From Christensenella sp. UBA3792 (GTDB taxonomy: Bacteria; Bacillota; Clostridia; Christensenellales; CAG-138), in the NCBI GenBank assembly GCA_002369195.1, contig DFEW01000015.1, positions 8,607 through 29,999 of the forward strand: a stretch of 21,393 bases of DNA, read 5' to 3'. Below the pieces are notes generated by a model. That model saw only the letters and a list, made by a program, of their open reading frames with translations, was not told where the DNA came from and made no database searches. Every line of letters starts with the position of its first letter. The first letter of the stretch is position 1. Positions 15,966 to 21,393 of the stretch are shown here, piece by piece. The position numbers and the translations under genes are program-made.

Positions 15966-16109
15966 ATGAAAGAACGGATTCACATCTTCGGCGCGTCCGG
16001 CGCGGACATCTCCGCTTGCGTGATCCCCGGCGCGGTTCACAACGAAGCGGCTTGGGAAAAGCGCATACCGGCATTTTTTGACTTTCTTTTGAAGGAAGAA
16101 CAGGCATGA
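15966..16109 (+). pseudogene. Chimeric gene remnant: P-loop kinase start joined to esterase tail
   Basis: This 47-codon ORF begins 4 bases after the DUF2500-like stop. Residues 1-12 (MKERIHIFGASG) look like the first strand and incomplete P-loop of a small-kinase/AAA ATPase (family form I-H-I-F-G-A-S-G-(S/A)-G-T-(S/T)-T-L). Residues 13-45 align with the C-terminus of the esterase at 14823-15593: 25 of 33 positions are identical, including AVHNEAAWEKRIP and FFDFLL. Of those 25 identical residues, 14 use a different synonymous codon, so this is not a fresh duplication; a diverged, once functional paralogue is implied. The junction falls in CCGGCGCGGAC, which occurs in both the ORF and the esterase gene and suggests a microhomology-mediated deletion. 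It keeps the esterase's catalytic His but no Ser nucleophile and no complete P-loop, and no good ribosome site is visible. It is probably non-functional. Confidence 0.7.
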
Positions 16110-16115
16110 CCGTTC

Positions 16116-16145
16116 ATCGGGGCGACAGCGCCCCGATTTTTTTTT
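16116..16145 (+). terminator. Strong Rho-independent terminator
   Basis: ATCGGGGCG (16116-16124) pairs perfectly with CGCCCCGAT (16129-16137) around a 4-base loop, followed by a run of nine T. It closes the M16C/esterase/DUF2500/remnant unit. Confidence 0.95.
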
Positions 16146-16243
16146 GACGGATCGGACAGGGCGGGGAAGAAGATCAGTTGTTTCCGATTGATACAAAAAC
16201 TGAAGTATAGCTGTATATTTAAACAAAAATCGTGAAATATATA

Positions 16244-16266
16244 TGAAAAATGTTGCATTTTTTTCA
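16244..16266. promoter_or_regulatory. Operator-like palindrome overlapping the symporter -35 box
   Basis: TGAAAAATG (16244-16252) is mirrored by CATTTTTTTCA (16256-16266) across a TTG centre, with two extra T in the right arm. It covers the -35 box TTGCAT of the symporter promoter. A second, looser inverted pair, AATCGTGAAA (16228-16237) and TTTCACAATC (16262-16271), shares the right arm. The position suits a repressor site. No known consensus is recognised. Confidence 0.4.
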
Positions 16267-16281
16267 CAATCGGTTTATAAT
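16253..16281 (+). promoter_or_regulatory. Promoter of the sodium:solute symporter gene
   Basis: -35 TTGCAT (16253-16258) and a perfect -10 TATAAT (16276-16281) are spaced 17 bp, after ~100 bases of A/T-rich sequence that contrasts with the GC-rich surroundings. The leader contains a small hairpin TCGGG-GAAGA-CCCGA (16289-16303) before AGGAGG. Confidence 0.85.
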
Positions 16282-16328
16282 GCAGACATCGGGGAAGACC
16301 CGAAAGAAATGCATCAGGAGGAGTAAGT

Positions 16329-17801
16329 ATGCAAATTCAAGTGTTGCCGCTCATTATTGTAGTGGCATATCTCGTAGGCATGTTGGTCGTCGGCTTCATC
16401 GTAAGCAAGCTGAAGATTAAGAACTCCAAAGATTACCTCGTTGCAGGACGCAGAATGGGCCTCTTTATGGTCGCGTTCTCTCTGTCCGCGAACAACATCG
16501 GCGGCGGCTGCACCACGGGCGTCGCGACGAAGGCGTTCGGTGACTGGGGCCTTTCGGCAATGTGGTACGTCCTGGCCTGCTCGGTCGCAATGATCCCGCT
16601 CGCCTACTTTGCACCGAAAATCCGCAAGACGATGGCAATCACCATTCCGGAAGTTGTCGGCCGCCGCTTCGGCAAGCTGTCCAGCAACTTCACGGCTGTT
16701 CTGTCCGTCTTTTCTCTGTTCTGCCTGACCTCTTCGCAGATCCTCGCATCCGGCTCCGTTATCAACGCCCTGATCCCGTCGATCCCGCTGAATGTCTGCT
16801 TGGTCTTCGCCGGCATCGTTATCATCCTCTACACCACGTTCGGCGGCATGATCGCAGACCAGATCTCCGACCTTGTTCAGTTCATCATCATTCTTGTCGG
16901 TCTTGCAATCGCAACCCCGATCGTCCTCCACAACGCGGGCGGCTGGGAAGCGATCTCCGCAAAGCTCCCGGATGTGAAGTTAGACTTCACCGCAATCGGC
17001 TGGGCATCCATCATCGGCTATATCTTCCAGTACATCTGCACATTCCTTGTCGGGCCTGAAATGGTCACCCGCTTCGAAACCGCAAAGGATGAGAAGACCG
17101 CGCGCAACGCGTCCCTGCTCTCTGCGGTTTTGATGGCGGCGATGTCCGTCTTCCCGACGTTGCTCGGTCTTGCTGCGTTCGCACTGCAGGATCAGATCCC
17201 CGGCGTCAACGCCAGCAACGCGATGATGGCAGTCACCGGTCATTATGCACCCGGCATCATCACCGGTCTTGTCTCCGCGGCAATCATCTGCGCAACGATG
17301 TCGTCCGCTGACTCGAACCTGCTCTGTATGTCCACGATGATCATGAACGACTTGTATAAGGGCTTCGGCGGAAAGAAGGAGCTCTCCGAGAAACAAATCA
17401 TCTTCTGGACCCGTTTCTGCAACGTCATCGGCGCATTGATTGCAATGGCGATCCAGCTGCTCGGCATCGCGTCCAGCATCATTTCGCTGAATACGTTCGC
17501 ATTCGGCATCCGCTGCGCGGGTCCGTTCGCGGCATACGCTCTCGGCCTTGTCGTTCCGAAGGCCACCAAGCATTCCGGCTTGATCTCCATCGTCGCCGGT
17601 ACGCTCGGCTTCCTCGGATGGCATTTCTGGGGCCCGTCGCAGTACCTTATGCCGGTCGTATTCGGCTGCTTGGTCTCCGTGGTTGCGTTCTTCATCGTCA
17701 ACCTGATCGAGTGGAAGATGGGCGTACCGCCTGCTCCGAGCGCATATCTGACGCCGGAAGAGGAAGCGGCATTGATCGAAAAAGAGAAACAGCCCATGTA
17801 A
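16329..17801 (+). CDS. Sodium:solute symporter (SSS family)
   Basis: This 490-residue membrane protein has about 13 hydrophobic segments, the typical size of SSS transporters (PutP/PanF/SglT), which import organic solutes with Na+. Characteristic blocks are the N-terminal helix followed by SKDYLVAGRRMGLFMVAFSLSANNIGGGCTTG (read in parts: the S-x-x-D-Y-x-x-A-G-R stretch), the TFGGMIADQISDLVQFIIILVG block of helix 5, and SAAIICATMSSADSNLL in helix 8, where the Ser pair of A-x-(M/I)-S-(S/T)-x-D contributes to the Na+ site. ATG follows AGGAGG at 7 bases. Its codon choice (more TCC, ATC, GCA; less GCG) looks different from several neighbours and may reflect high expression. It has its own promoter and a terminator, but lies just ahead of a deacylase/M20 pair that may process its substrate. 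The substrate is not known; an amino-acid derivative is inferred from context. Confidence 0.93.
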   Translation: MQIQVLPLIIVVAYLVGMLVVGFIVSKLKIKNSKDYLVAGRRMGLFMVAFSLSANNIGGGCTTGVATKAFGDWGLSAMWYVLACSVAMIPLAYFAPKIRKTMAITIPEVVGRRFGKLSSNFTAVLSVFSLFCLTSSQILASGSVINALIPSIPLNVCLVFAGIVIILYTTFGGMIADQISDLVQFIIILVGLAIATPIVLHNAGGWEAISAKLPDVKLDFTAIGWASIIGYIFQYICTFLVGPEMVTRFETAKDEKTARNASLLSAVLMAAMSVFPTLLGLAAFALQDQIPGVNASNAMMAVTGHYAPGIITGLVSAAIICATMSSADSNLLCMSTMIMNDLYKGFGGKKELSEKQIIFWTRFCNVIGALIAMAIQLLGIASSIISLNTFAFGIRCAGPFAAYALGLVVPKATKHSGLISIVAGTLGFLGWHFWGPSQYLMPVVFGCLVSVVAFFIVNLIEWKMGVPPAPSAYLTPEEEAALIEKEKQPM

Positions 17802-17824
17802 TTAGGGGTAATTGCATAAGTCCG

Positions 17825-17852
17825 AAGGAGCCGATGAAAGTCGGCTCCTTTC
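17825..17852 (+). terminator. Terminator after the symporter gene
   Basis: AAGGAGCCGA (17825-17834) pairs perfectly with TCGGCTCCTT (17841-17850) around TGAAAG. The T tract is short, so termination may be partial. Confidence 0.82.
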
Positions 17853-17854
17853 GA

Positions 17855-17883
17855 TTGACAGAACACCGGTTCGGTGGTAGCAT
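17855..17883 (+). promoter_or_regulatory. Promoter of the deacylase-M20 operon
   Basis: A perfect -35 TTGACA (17855-17860) directly abuts the preceding terminator. The -10 is TAGCAT (17878-17883) after 17 bp, with the extended element TGG just upstream. A GCGGC-GGAAC-GCCGC hairpin (17891-17905) lies in the leader. Confidence 0.65.
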
Positions 17884-17930
17884 AGGAATCGCGGCGGAAC
17901 GCCGCATGAAAGTTTTTTGGGAGGCAAAGA

Positions 17931-19517
17931 ATGCTCGATCTTTGTATTCGTAACGGCGAAGTGATCAACGGGCAGTGCACGGACGCGATGCGCATGGACG
18001 TCGGCGTCAAGGACGGACGCATCGTGGCGCTCGGAGACCTTGAAGGGATTCCCGCACAAAAGGAAATCGATGCGGCGGGGAAGGTCGTCTGTCCGGGTTT
18101 TCTCGACATGCACCGTCATGCCGACGCGGCGATCTTCCGCCCGAACTACGGCGATTGCGATCTGTATCAGGGAATCACGTCGATCGGCAACGGCAACTGC
18201 GGACTGTCGATCGCGCCGCAGTTCGGCGAGAACATGGCGGCGACGGCGGCATACCTGCATCCGGTGACCGGCGATTTCGAAGGGATCCCGACCGAATCGC
18301 TGAAGGCATATCATGCGGCGTTGAAGGCGCATCCGATGCCCGTCAACGCGATGATGCTTGCGGGCGGCGGCACGATCCGCGCGACTGCTGCAGGATTTCA
18401 GAAGGTGCGGCTGGAGGATGAGGACTTTGTTAAAATCCATCGGCTGCTCGAAGGCATGCTTGCGGACGGCGCGGGCGGCGTCTCGCTCGGTCTCGGCTAT
18501 GCGCCGGAGTGCTTCTACACAACCGACGAGCTGATCCGCGCTCTGGAGCCGCTGCGCAACACGCATACGGTGCTTTCCGTGCACACGCGCGAGGAGGCGA
18601 TGCGACTGCTGCCCTCGGTCGATGAGATGATCACGGTCGCAAAAGCGCTTCATGTACCGCTTCAGATCAGCCACCTGAAGGCGAGCGGACGCATCAACTG
18701 GCATCATCTTGCGTCAGAAGCGCTCTCACACATCGAGCGCGCGAGAGAGGACGGACTCGACGCGGGCTGCGACGTGTATGCGTACACCGCAGGCAGCACG
18801 CAGCTGATGCACATTCTGCCGCCGGAGTTCTTGAAGGGCGGCACAAAGGCGATTACCGCGCGGCTCAACGATCCGTGCAAGCGCACCGAGCTGCTCGACC
18901 GGCTCAAGAACGGACGCGACTTCGACAACTATTCGTATCTGGTCGGCTGGGACAAGATTTTCCTGTCCTCGATCCGCAATTCGGAGGATGCGGCATACGT
19001 CGGCAAGTCCGTCGCCGAGGCGGCGGGGGACGGCGATCCGGCGATCTTTGCGCTCGACCTGCTGGCGCGCAACGAGTGCGAGATCACGATGATCGATTTT
19101 ATCACCTGCGAGGACGATATCGCGACGATCCTCAAAAGTCCGCTGTCGTACGTGATTTCCGATGCGACGTTCCCGACCTCGGGAAAGCTGCATCCGCGCG
19201 TATACGGCGCGTTCTCGACGGTGATCGAGGAATATGTCAACAAACGGCACGCGCTGACACTGCCGGAAGCGATCAAAAAGATGTCGTTCTGCCCCGCGGA
19301 ACGCTACGGGCTGACGAAAAAAGGACGCATCGCGGTCGGCGCGGATGCGGATATTCTGGTGTTTGATCCGGATCGGGTACACGTCAATGCGACGTACGAC
19401 GATCCGCAGAGGCCTTCGGACGGCATGGACTGGGTGCTTGTCAACGGACAGGCGGCAATCGAAAACGGCGTGCGCACCGGCGCTTGCGCAGGAACGGTAT
19501 TGGAGGGAACGAAATGA
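17931..19517 (+). CDS. N-acyl-D-amino-acid deacylase family amidohydrolase
   Basis: This 528-residue protein of the amidohydrolase superfamily belongs to the D-aminoacylase branch, which splits N-acyl-D-amino acids into acid and D-amino acid in the cytosol. The metal site is visible: DMHRHAD (His61, His63), the bridging Cys90 in GNGNCG (Cys96 in the Alcaligenes enzyme), His in SVHTRE, ISHLK (His248), and the catalytic Asp411 in SDATFPTSGKLHPRVYGAF. The C-terminal beta-sandwich block KGRIAVGADADILVFDPD is standard for the fold. Related enzymes act on N-acyl-D-Glu, N-acyl-D-Asp or dipeptide-like substrates, so specificity is open. ATG follows GGGAGG at 6 bases. The stop overlaps the next start (ATGA), so the M20 enzyme is translationally coupled. 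Confidence 0.92.
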   Translation: MLDLCIRNGEVINGQCTDAMRMDVGVKDGRIVALGDLEGIPAQKEIDAAGKVVCPGFLDMHRHADAAIFRPNYGDCDLYQGITSIGNGNCGLSIAPQFGENMAATAAYLHPVTGDFEGIPTESLKAYHAALKAHPMPVNAMMLAGGGTIRATAAGFQKVRLEDEDFVKIHRLLEGMLADGAGGVSLGLGYAPECFYTTDELIRALEPLRNTHTVLSVHTREEAMRLLPSVDEMITVAKALHVPLQISHLKASGRINWHHLASEALSHIERAREDGLDAGCDVYAYTAGSTQLMHILPPEFLKGGTKAITARLNDPCKRTELLDRLKNGRDFDNYSYLVGWDKIFLSSIRNSEDAAYVGKSVAEAAGDGDPAIFALDLLARNECEITMIDFITCEDDIATILKSPLSYVISDATFPTSGKLHPRVYGAFSTVIEEYVNKRHALTLPEAIKKMSFCPAERYGLTKKGRIAVGADADILVFDPDRVHVNATYDDPQRPSDGMDWVLVNGQAAIENGVRTGACAGTVLEGTK

Positions 19518-20698
19518 TCAATCAAGCATTGCAAACGGAAGTATTGGACCTTTTAAAGCGCCTGATCGCCTGCAGAAGTCTTTCCGGCGAGGAGCAGGGC
19601 GTGACGGCTATCCTGCAGGAATATCTCAAAAACAGCGGCTTTGAGAGCGCGCAGATCGATCGGTTCGGCAGCATTGTCGCGGGCATCAAGGGCAGCAGAC
19701 CCGGCAAACGCGTCCTGTTCGACGGACACGTCGACACGGTTCCCGCCGAAAACGCGTCCGACTGGACGACACCGCCGTTTGAGCCGACTGTGCGCGACGG
19801 AAAGCTGTACGGCAGAGGAACGAGCGACATGAAGGGCGCGGATGCGGCGTTCGCCGTGGCGGCGGCGCAGTATCTGCGGGAAAAGGGAACGGATTTTTGC
19901 GGCGAGCTGTGGTTTGCGGGCGTCGTGCAGGAGGAATGCTTTGAGGGCGTCTGCGCCCGCGAAGTCGACGCGCGCGTGCATCCGAATCTCGTCATCATCG
20001 GCGAAGCGTCCGAGGGCAATCTGAAACTCTCGCAGCGCGGTCGCGCGGAAATCGTGCTGGAAACATTCGGCGTTCCGTGCCACAGCGCGAATCCGGAAAA
20101 GGGCGTGAACGCCGCGACGGCGATGTGCAGACTGATCAACGAGATCACGAAGCTGCCCGTCACGCACGACGAACGCATGGTCGGCGACGGCATTCTCGTG
20201 TTGACCGATCTGCATTCCGAGCCGTATCCCGGCGCGTCCGTCGTGCCGCACTACTGCAAGGCGACGTTCGACCGCCGCCTGCTCGTCGGCGAAACGCGCG
20301 AGAGCGTGCTTGCGCCGATTCAGAAGATCATCGACGAGCAGCAACGGCTTGACCCGACGCTGAAAGCCAAGGTCTCCTATCCGATGGGCAGCGCAACCTG
20401 CTCGACCGGCGAGACCGTCAGCGCGGAACGCTTCTTCGCACCGTGGTGGTTCGCGCCGGACGAAACGACGCTTGCGGTCAAGAAGGCGATGGAGGAACGC
20501 GGCTACGCGCCGAAGATTACCGGCTACAGCTTCTGCACGAACGGCAGCTATTATGCCGGCGAAGCGGGCATTCCGACCTTCGGCTTCGGACCTTCGCGAG
20601 AGAACCTCGCGCACACCGTCGACGAGTACGTCACGCTCGACGACCTGTTCGGCGCGGTCGACTGTTATCTTGCGGCGCTGCACGCGCTTTTGGACTGA
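19514..20698 (+). CDS. M20 metallohydrolase, YgeY-like
   Basis: This 394-residue di-zinc hydrolase of the M20 (ArgE/DapE/CPG2) family has visible metal and catalytic residues: FDGHVDTV (His72, catalytic Asp74), GTSDMKG (bridging Asp105), QEE (base Glu140 and ligand Glu141), Glu in IIGEAS, and His367 in LAHTVDEYV. The C-terminal stretch GYSFCTNGSYYAGEAGIPTFGFGPS is characteristic of YgeY-type hydrolases, found elsewhere in selenium-linked purine/ureide catabolic clusters. The other genes of those clusters are not seen in this window. The start ATG 19514 overlaps the deacylase stop and has GGAGGG 6 bases upstream; an in-frame ATG at 19484 lies inside the deacylase gene and is less likely. It probably cleaves an amide of an amino-acid derivative after, or alongside, the deacylase. 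The exact substrate is not known. Confidence 0.88.
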   Translation: MINQALQTEVLDLLKRLIACRSLSGEEQGVTAILQEYLKNSGFESAQIDRFGSIVAGIKGSRPGKRVLFDGHVDTVPAENASDWTTPPFEPTVRDGKLYGRGTSDMKGADAAFAVAAAQYLREKGTDFCGELWFAGVVQEECFEGVCAREVDARVHPNLVIIGEASEGNLKLSQRGRAEIVLETFGVPCHSANPEKGVNAATAMCRLINEITKLPVTHDERMVGDGILVLTDLHSEPYPGASVVPHYCKATFDRRLLVGETRESVLAPIQKIIDEQQRLDPTLKAKVSYPMGSATCSTGETVSAERFFAPWWFAPDETTLAVKKAMEERGYAPKITGYSFCTNGSYYAGEAGIPTFGFGPSRENLAHTVDEYVTLDDLFGAVDCYLAALHALLD

Positions 20699-20710
20699 GT
20701 TCATCAAGAC

Positions 20711-20750
20711 TGCCGCATCCCGGGTTTACGATTCGGGATGCGGTATTTGT
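20711..20750 (+). terminator. Terminator after the M20 gene
   Basis: CCGCATCCCG (20713-20722) pairs perfectly with CGGGATGCGG (20734-20743) around an 11-base loop, followed by TATTTGTTTG. It ends the deacylase-M20 operon. Confidence 0.88.
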
Positions 20751-20831
20751 TTGCAATTTTGTTGATTTTCGCATGGTGACAGCAACCACCGTTTGTGCTA
20801 AAACTCTATATATCAGCGTACGGAGGAAGGC

Positions 20832-20885
20832 GTGAACATCGCATCCGATCGACAGTTAGCTCTTGCAAACCGGCGGGGAAACTGA
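20832..20885 (+). CDS. Possible 17-residue small ORF or leader peptide (weak)
   Basis: A GTG at 20832 lies 2-3 bases after a very good ribosome site, GGAGGAAGG (20822-20830), and opens 17 codons (MNIASDRQLALANRRGN) to a TGA at 20883-20885. The ORF overlaps the promoter of the next gene, and its stop touches the -10 box. The spacing from the ribosome site to the start is tight, and an upstream promoter is only suggested by a TATATA stretch (20807-20812) with no good -35. It could be a relic or chance. Confidence 0.2.
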   Translation: MNIASDRQLALANRRGN

Positions 20886-20891
20886 TATACT
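20863..20891 (+). promoter_or_regulatory. Promoter of the FucO-like gene
   Basis: -35 TTGCAA (20863-20868) and -10 TATACT (20886-20891) are spaced 17 bp, followed by an A-rich leader and AAAGGAG. The -35 sequence equals that of the 2028 gene promoter. Confidence 0.75.
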
Positions 20892-20930
20892 ATTCATAAA
20901 ATCGAACAAAGGAGACAAAGGAGAACATTT

Positions 20931-21393
20931 ATGGCAGTCAATCGTTTTGTTTTGAACGGCATTTCCTATCACGGACACGGTGCGATCCATGAGATCCCCG
21001 GCATCGTCAAAGCCCGTGGACTCAAGAAGGCGTTCGTAGCGTCCGACCCCGACCTCGTCCGCTTCGGCGTAACCAAGCGCGTCACCGATCTTCTGGAGCA
21101 GAACGGCATCGCGTTCGAACTCTATACGGACATCAAGCCGAATCCCACGATCGAAAACGTGCAGCACGGCGTCGACGCGTATCGCGCATCCGGCGCAGAT
21201 TTCATGATCACGATCGGCGGCGGTTCCTCGATGGATACCGGCAAGGGCATCGGCATCATCGTCAACAACCCCGAGTTCTACGATGTGCGCTCACTGGAAG
21301 GCGTTGCGCCGACCAAGCACCGCACGGTCTTTACGATCGCGGTTCCGACCACCGGCGGCACGGGTGCGGAATCCACGATCAACTACGTCATCA
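20931..21393 (+). CDS. fucO: Iron-containing alcohol dehydrogenase, lactaldehyde reductase-like (5' part)
   Basis: The first 154 codons of a group III iron-dependent alcohol dehydrogenase run off the window's end. The N-terminus matches FucO (NRFVLNGISYHGHGAIHEI), followed by D(P)NPTIENV, the NAD-binding loop IGGGSSMDTGKGIGIIV (Gly96-Lys105), the block NNPEFYDVRSLEG shared almost word for word with E. coli FucO, and PTTGGTGAESTINYVI. FucO reduces L-lactaldehyde to 1,2-propanediol with NADH. The iron ligands (one Asp and three His) lie beyond the window. ATG follows AAAGGAG at about 7 bases, with its own promoter. The symbol is given from the strong FucO resemblance; another alcohol or aldehyde substrate is possible. 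Confidence 0.82.
   Translation, partial: MAVNRFVLNGISYHGHGAIHEIPGIVKARGLKKAFVASDPDLVRFGVTKRVTDLLEQNGIAFELYTDIKPNPTIENVQHGVDAYRASGADFMITIGGGSSMDTGKGIGIIVNNPEFYDVRSLEGVAPTKHRTVFTIAVPTTGGTGAESTINYVI

Noticed and set aside
1..21393. Mobile elements, phage genes, toxin-antitoxin pairs, tRNA/rRNA genes
   Set aside because: No transposase, integrase, inverted-terminal-repeat pair or tRNA cloverleaf was recognised on either strand by reading.

Overview
The window is GC-rich (about 60% by eye) and gene-dense. Its sigma-A-type promoters (TTGACA/TTGCAA plus TATAAT-like boxes, usually 17 bp apart), strong AGGAGG ribosome sites, GTG and TTG starts and compact Rho-independent terminators suggest a Gram-positive-type bacterium. 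The protein complement fits an anaerobic, amino-acid-using, probably gut-associated Clostridia/Bacillota lineage: a PreP-like M16C peptidase, a DUF2500-like protein, secreted proteins with long Pro/Thr-rich linkers, an N-acyl-D-amino-acid deacylase, and YgeY-like and FucO-like enzymes. This placement is inference; there is no rRNA or other taxonomic marker here.

Layout. (1) 1-1716: the tail of GAPDH, a terminator, then guaA (GMP synthase) under its own promoter. (2) 1717-2027: a structured non-coding gap with a direct repeat and a long hairpin. (3) 2028-5977, plus strand: a membrane-anchored Pro/Thr-linker protein with a CxxC module, an SLC13/ArsB-type permease, and a secreted PIG-L/LmbE-type deacetylase with a Pro/Thr linker and C-terminal membrane helices. 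(4) 6035-7991, minus strand: pcp (pyroglutamyl peptidase) followed by a MATE transporter. (5) 8099-10837, plus strand: glutamine synthetase I, then a Gate-domain membrane protein. (6) 10910-11686, minus strand: a TSUP/TauE-SafE permease. (7) 11795-16145, plus strand: M16C peptidase, alpha/beta-hydrolase esterase, DUF2500-like protein and a 47-codon chimeric gene remnant. (8) 16244-17852: a sodium:solute symporter with an operator-like palindrome over its promoter. (9) 17855-20750: N-acyl-D-amino-acid deacylase translationally coupled to an M20/YgeY-like hydrolase. (10) 20863 to the end: the 5' part of a FucO-like iron-dependent alcohol dehydrogenase.

Function. Much of the window concerns handling of amino acids and peptides: two peptidases (pcp, M16C), glutamine synthetase, a symporter, and a deacylase/M20 pair that could take up and strip modified amino acids. 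No mobile element, CRISPR array, tRNA or rRNA was seen. The most unusual locus is the small chimeric ORF at 15966-16109. It joins the first residues of what looks like a P-loop kinase to the last ~35 residues of a second, diverged copy of the esterase encoded just upstream. This looks like the scar of a deletion between two lost genes rather than a new system. I did not find convincing evidence for a wholly undescribed biological system.
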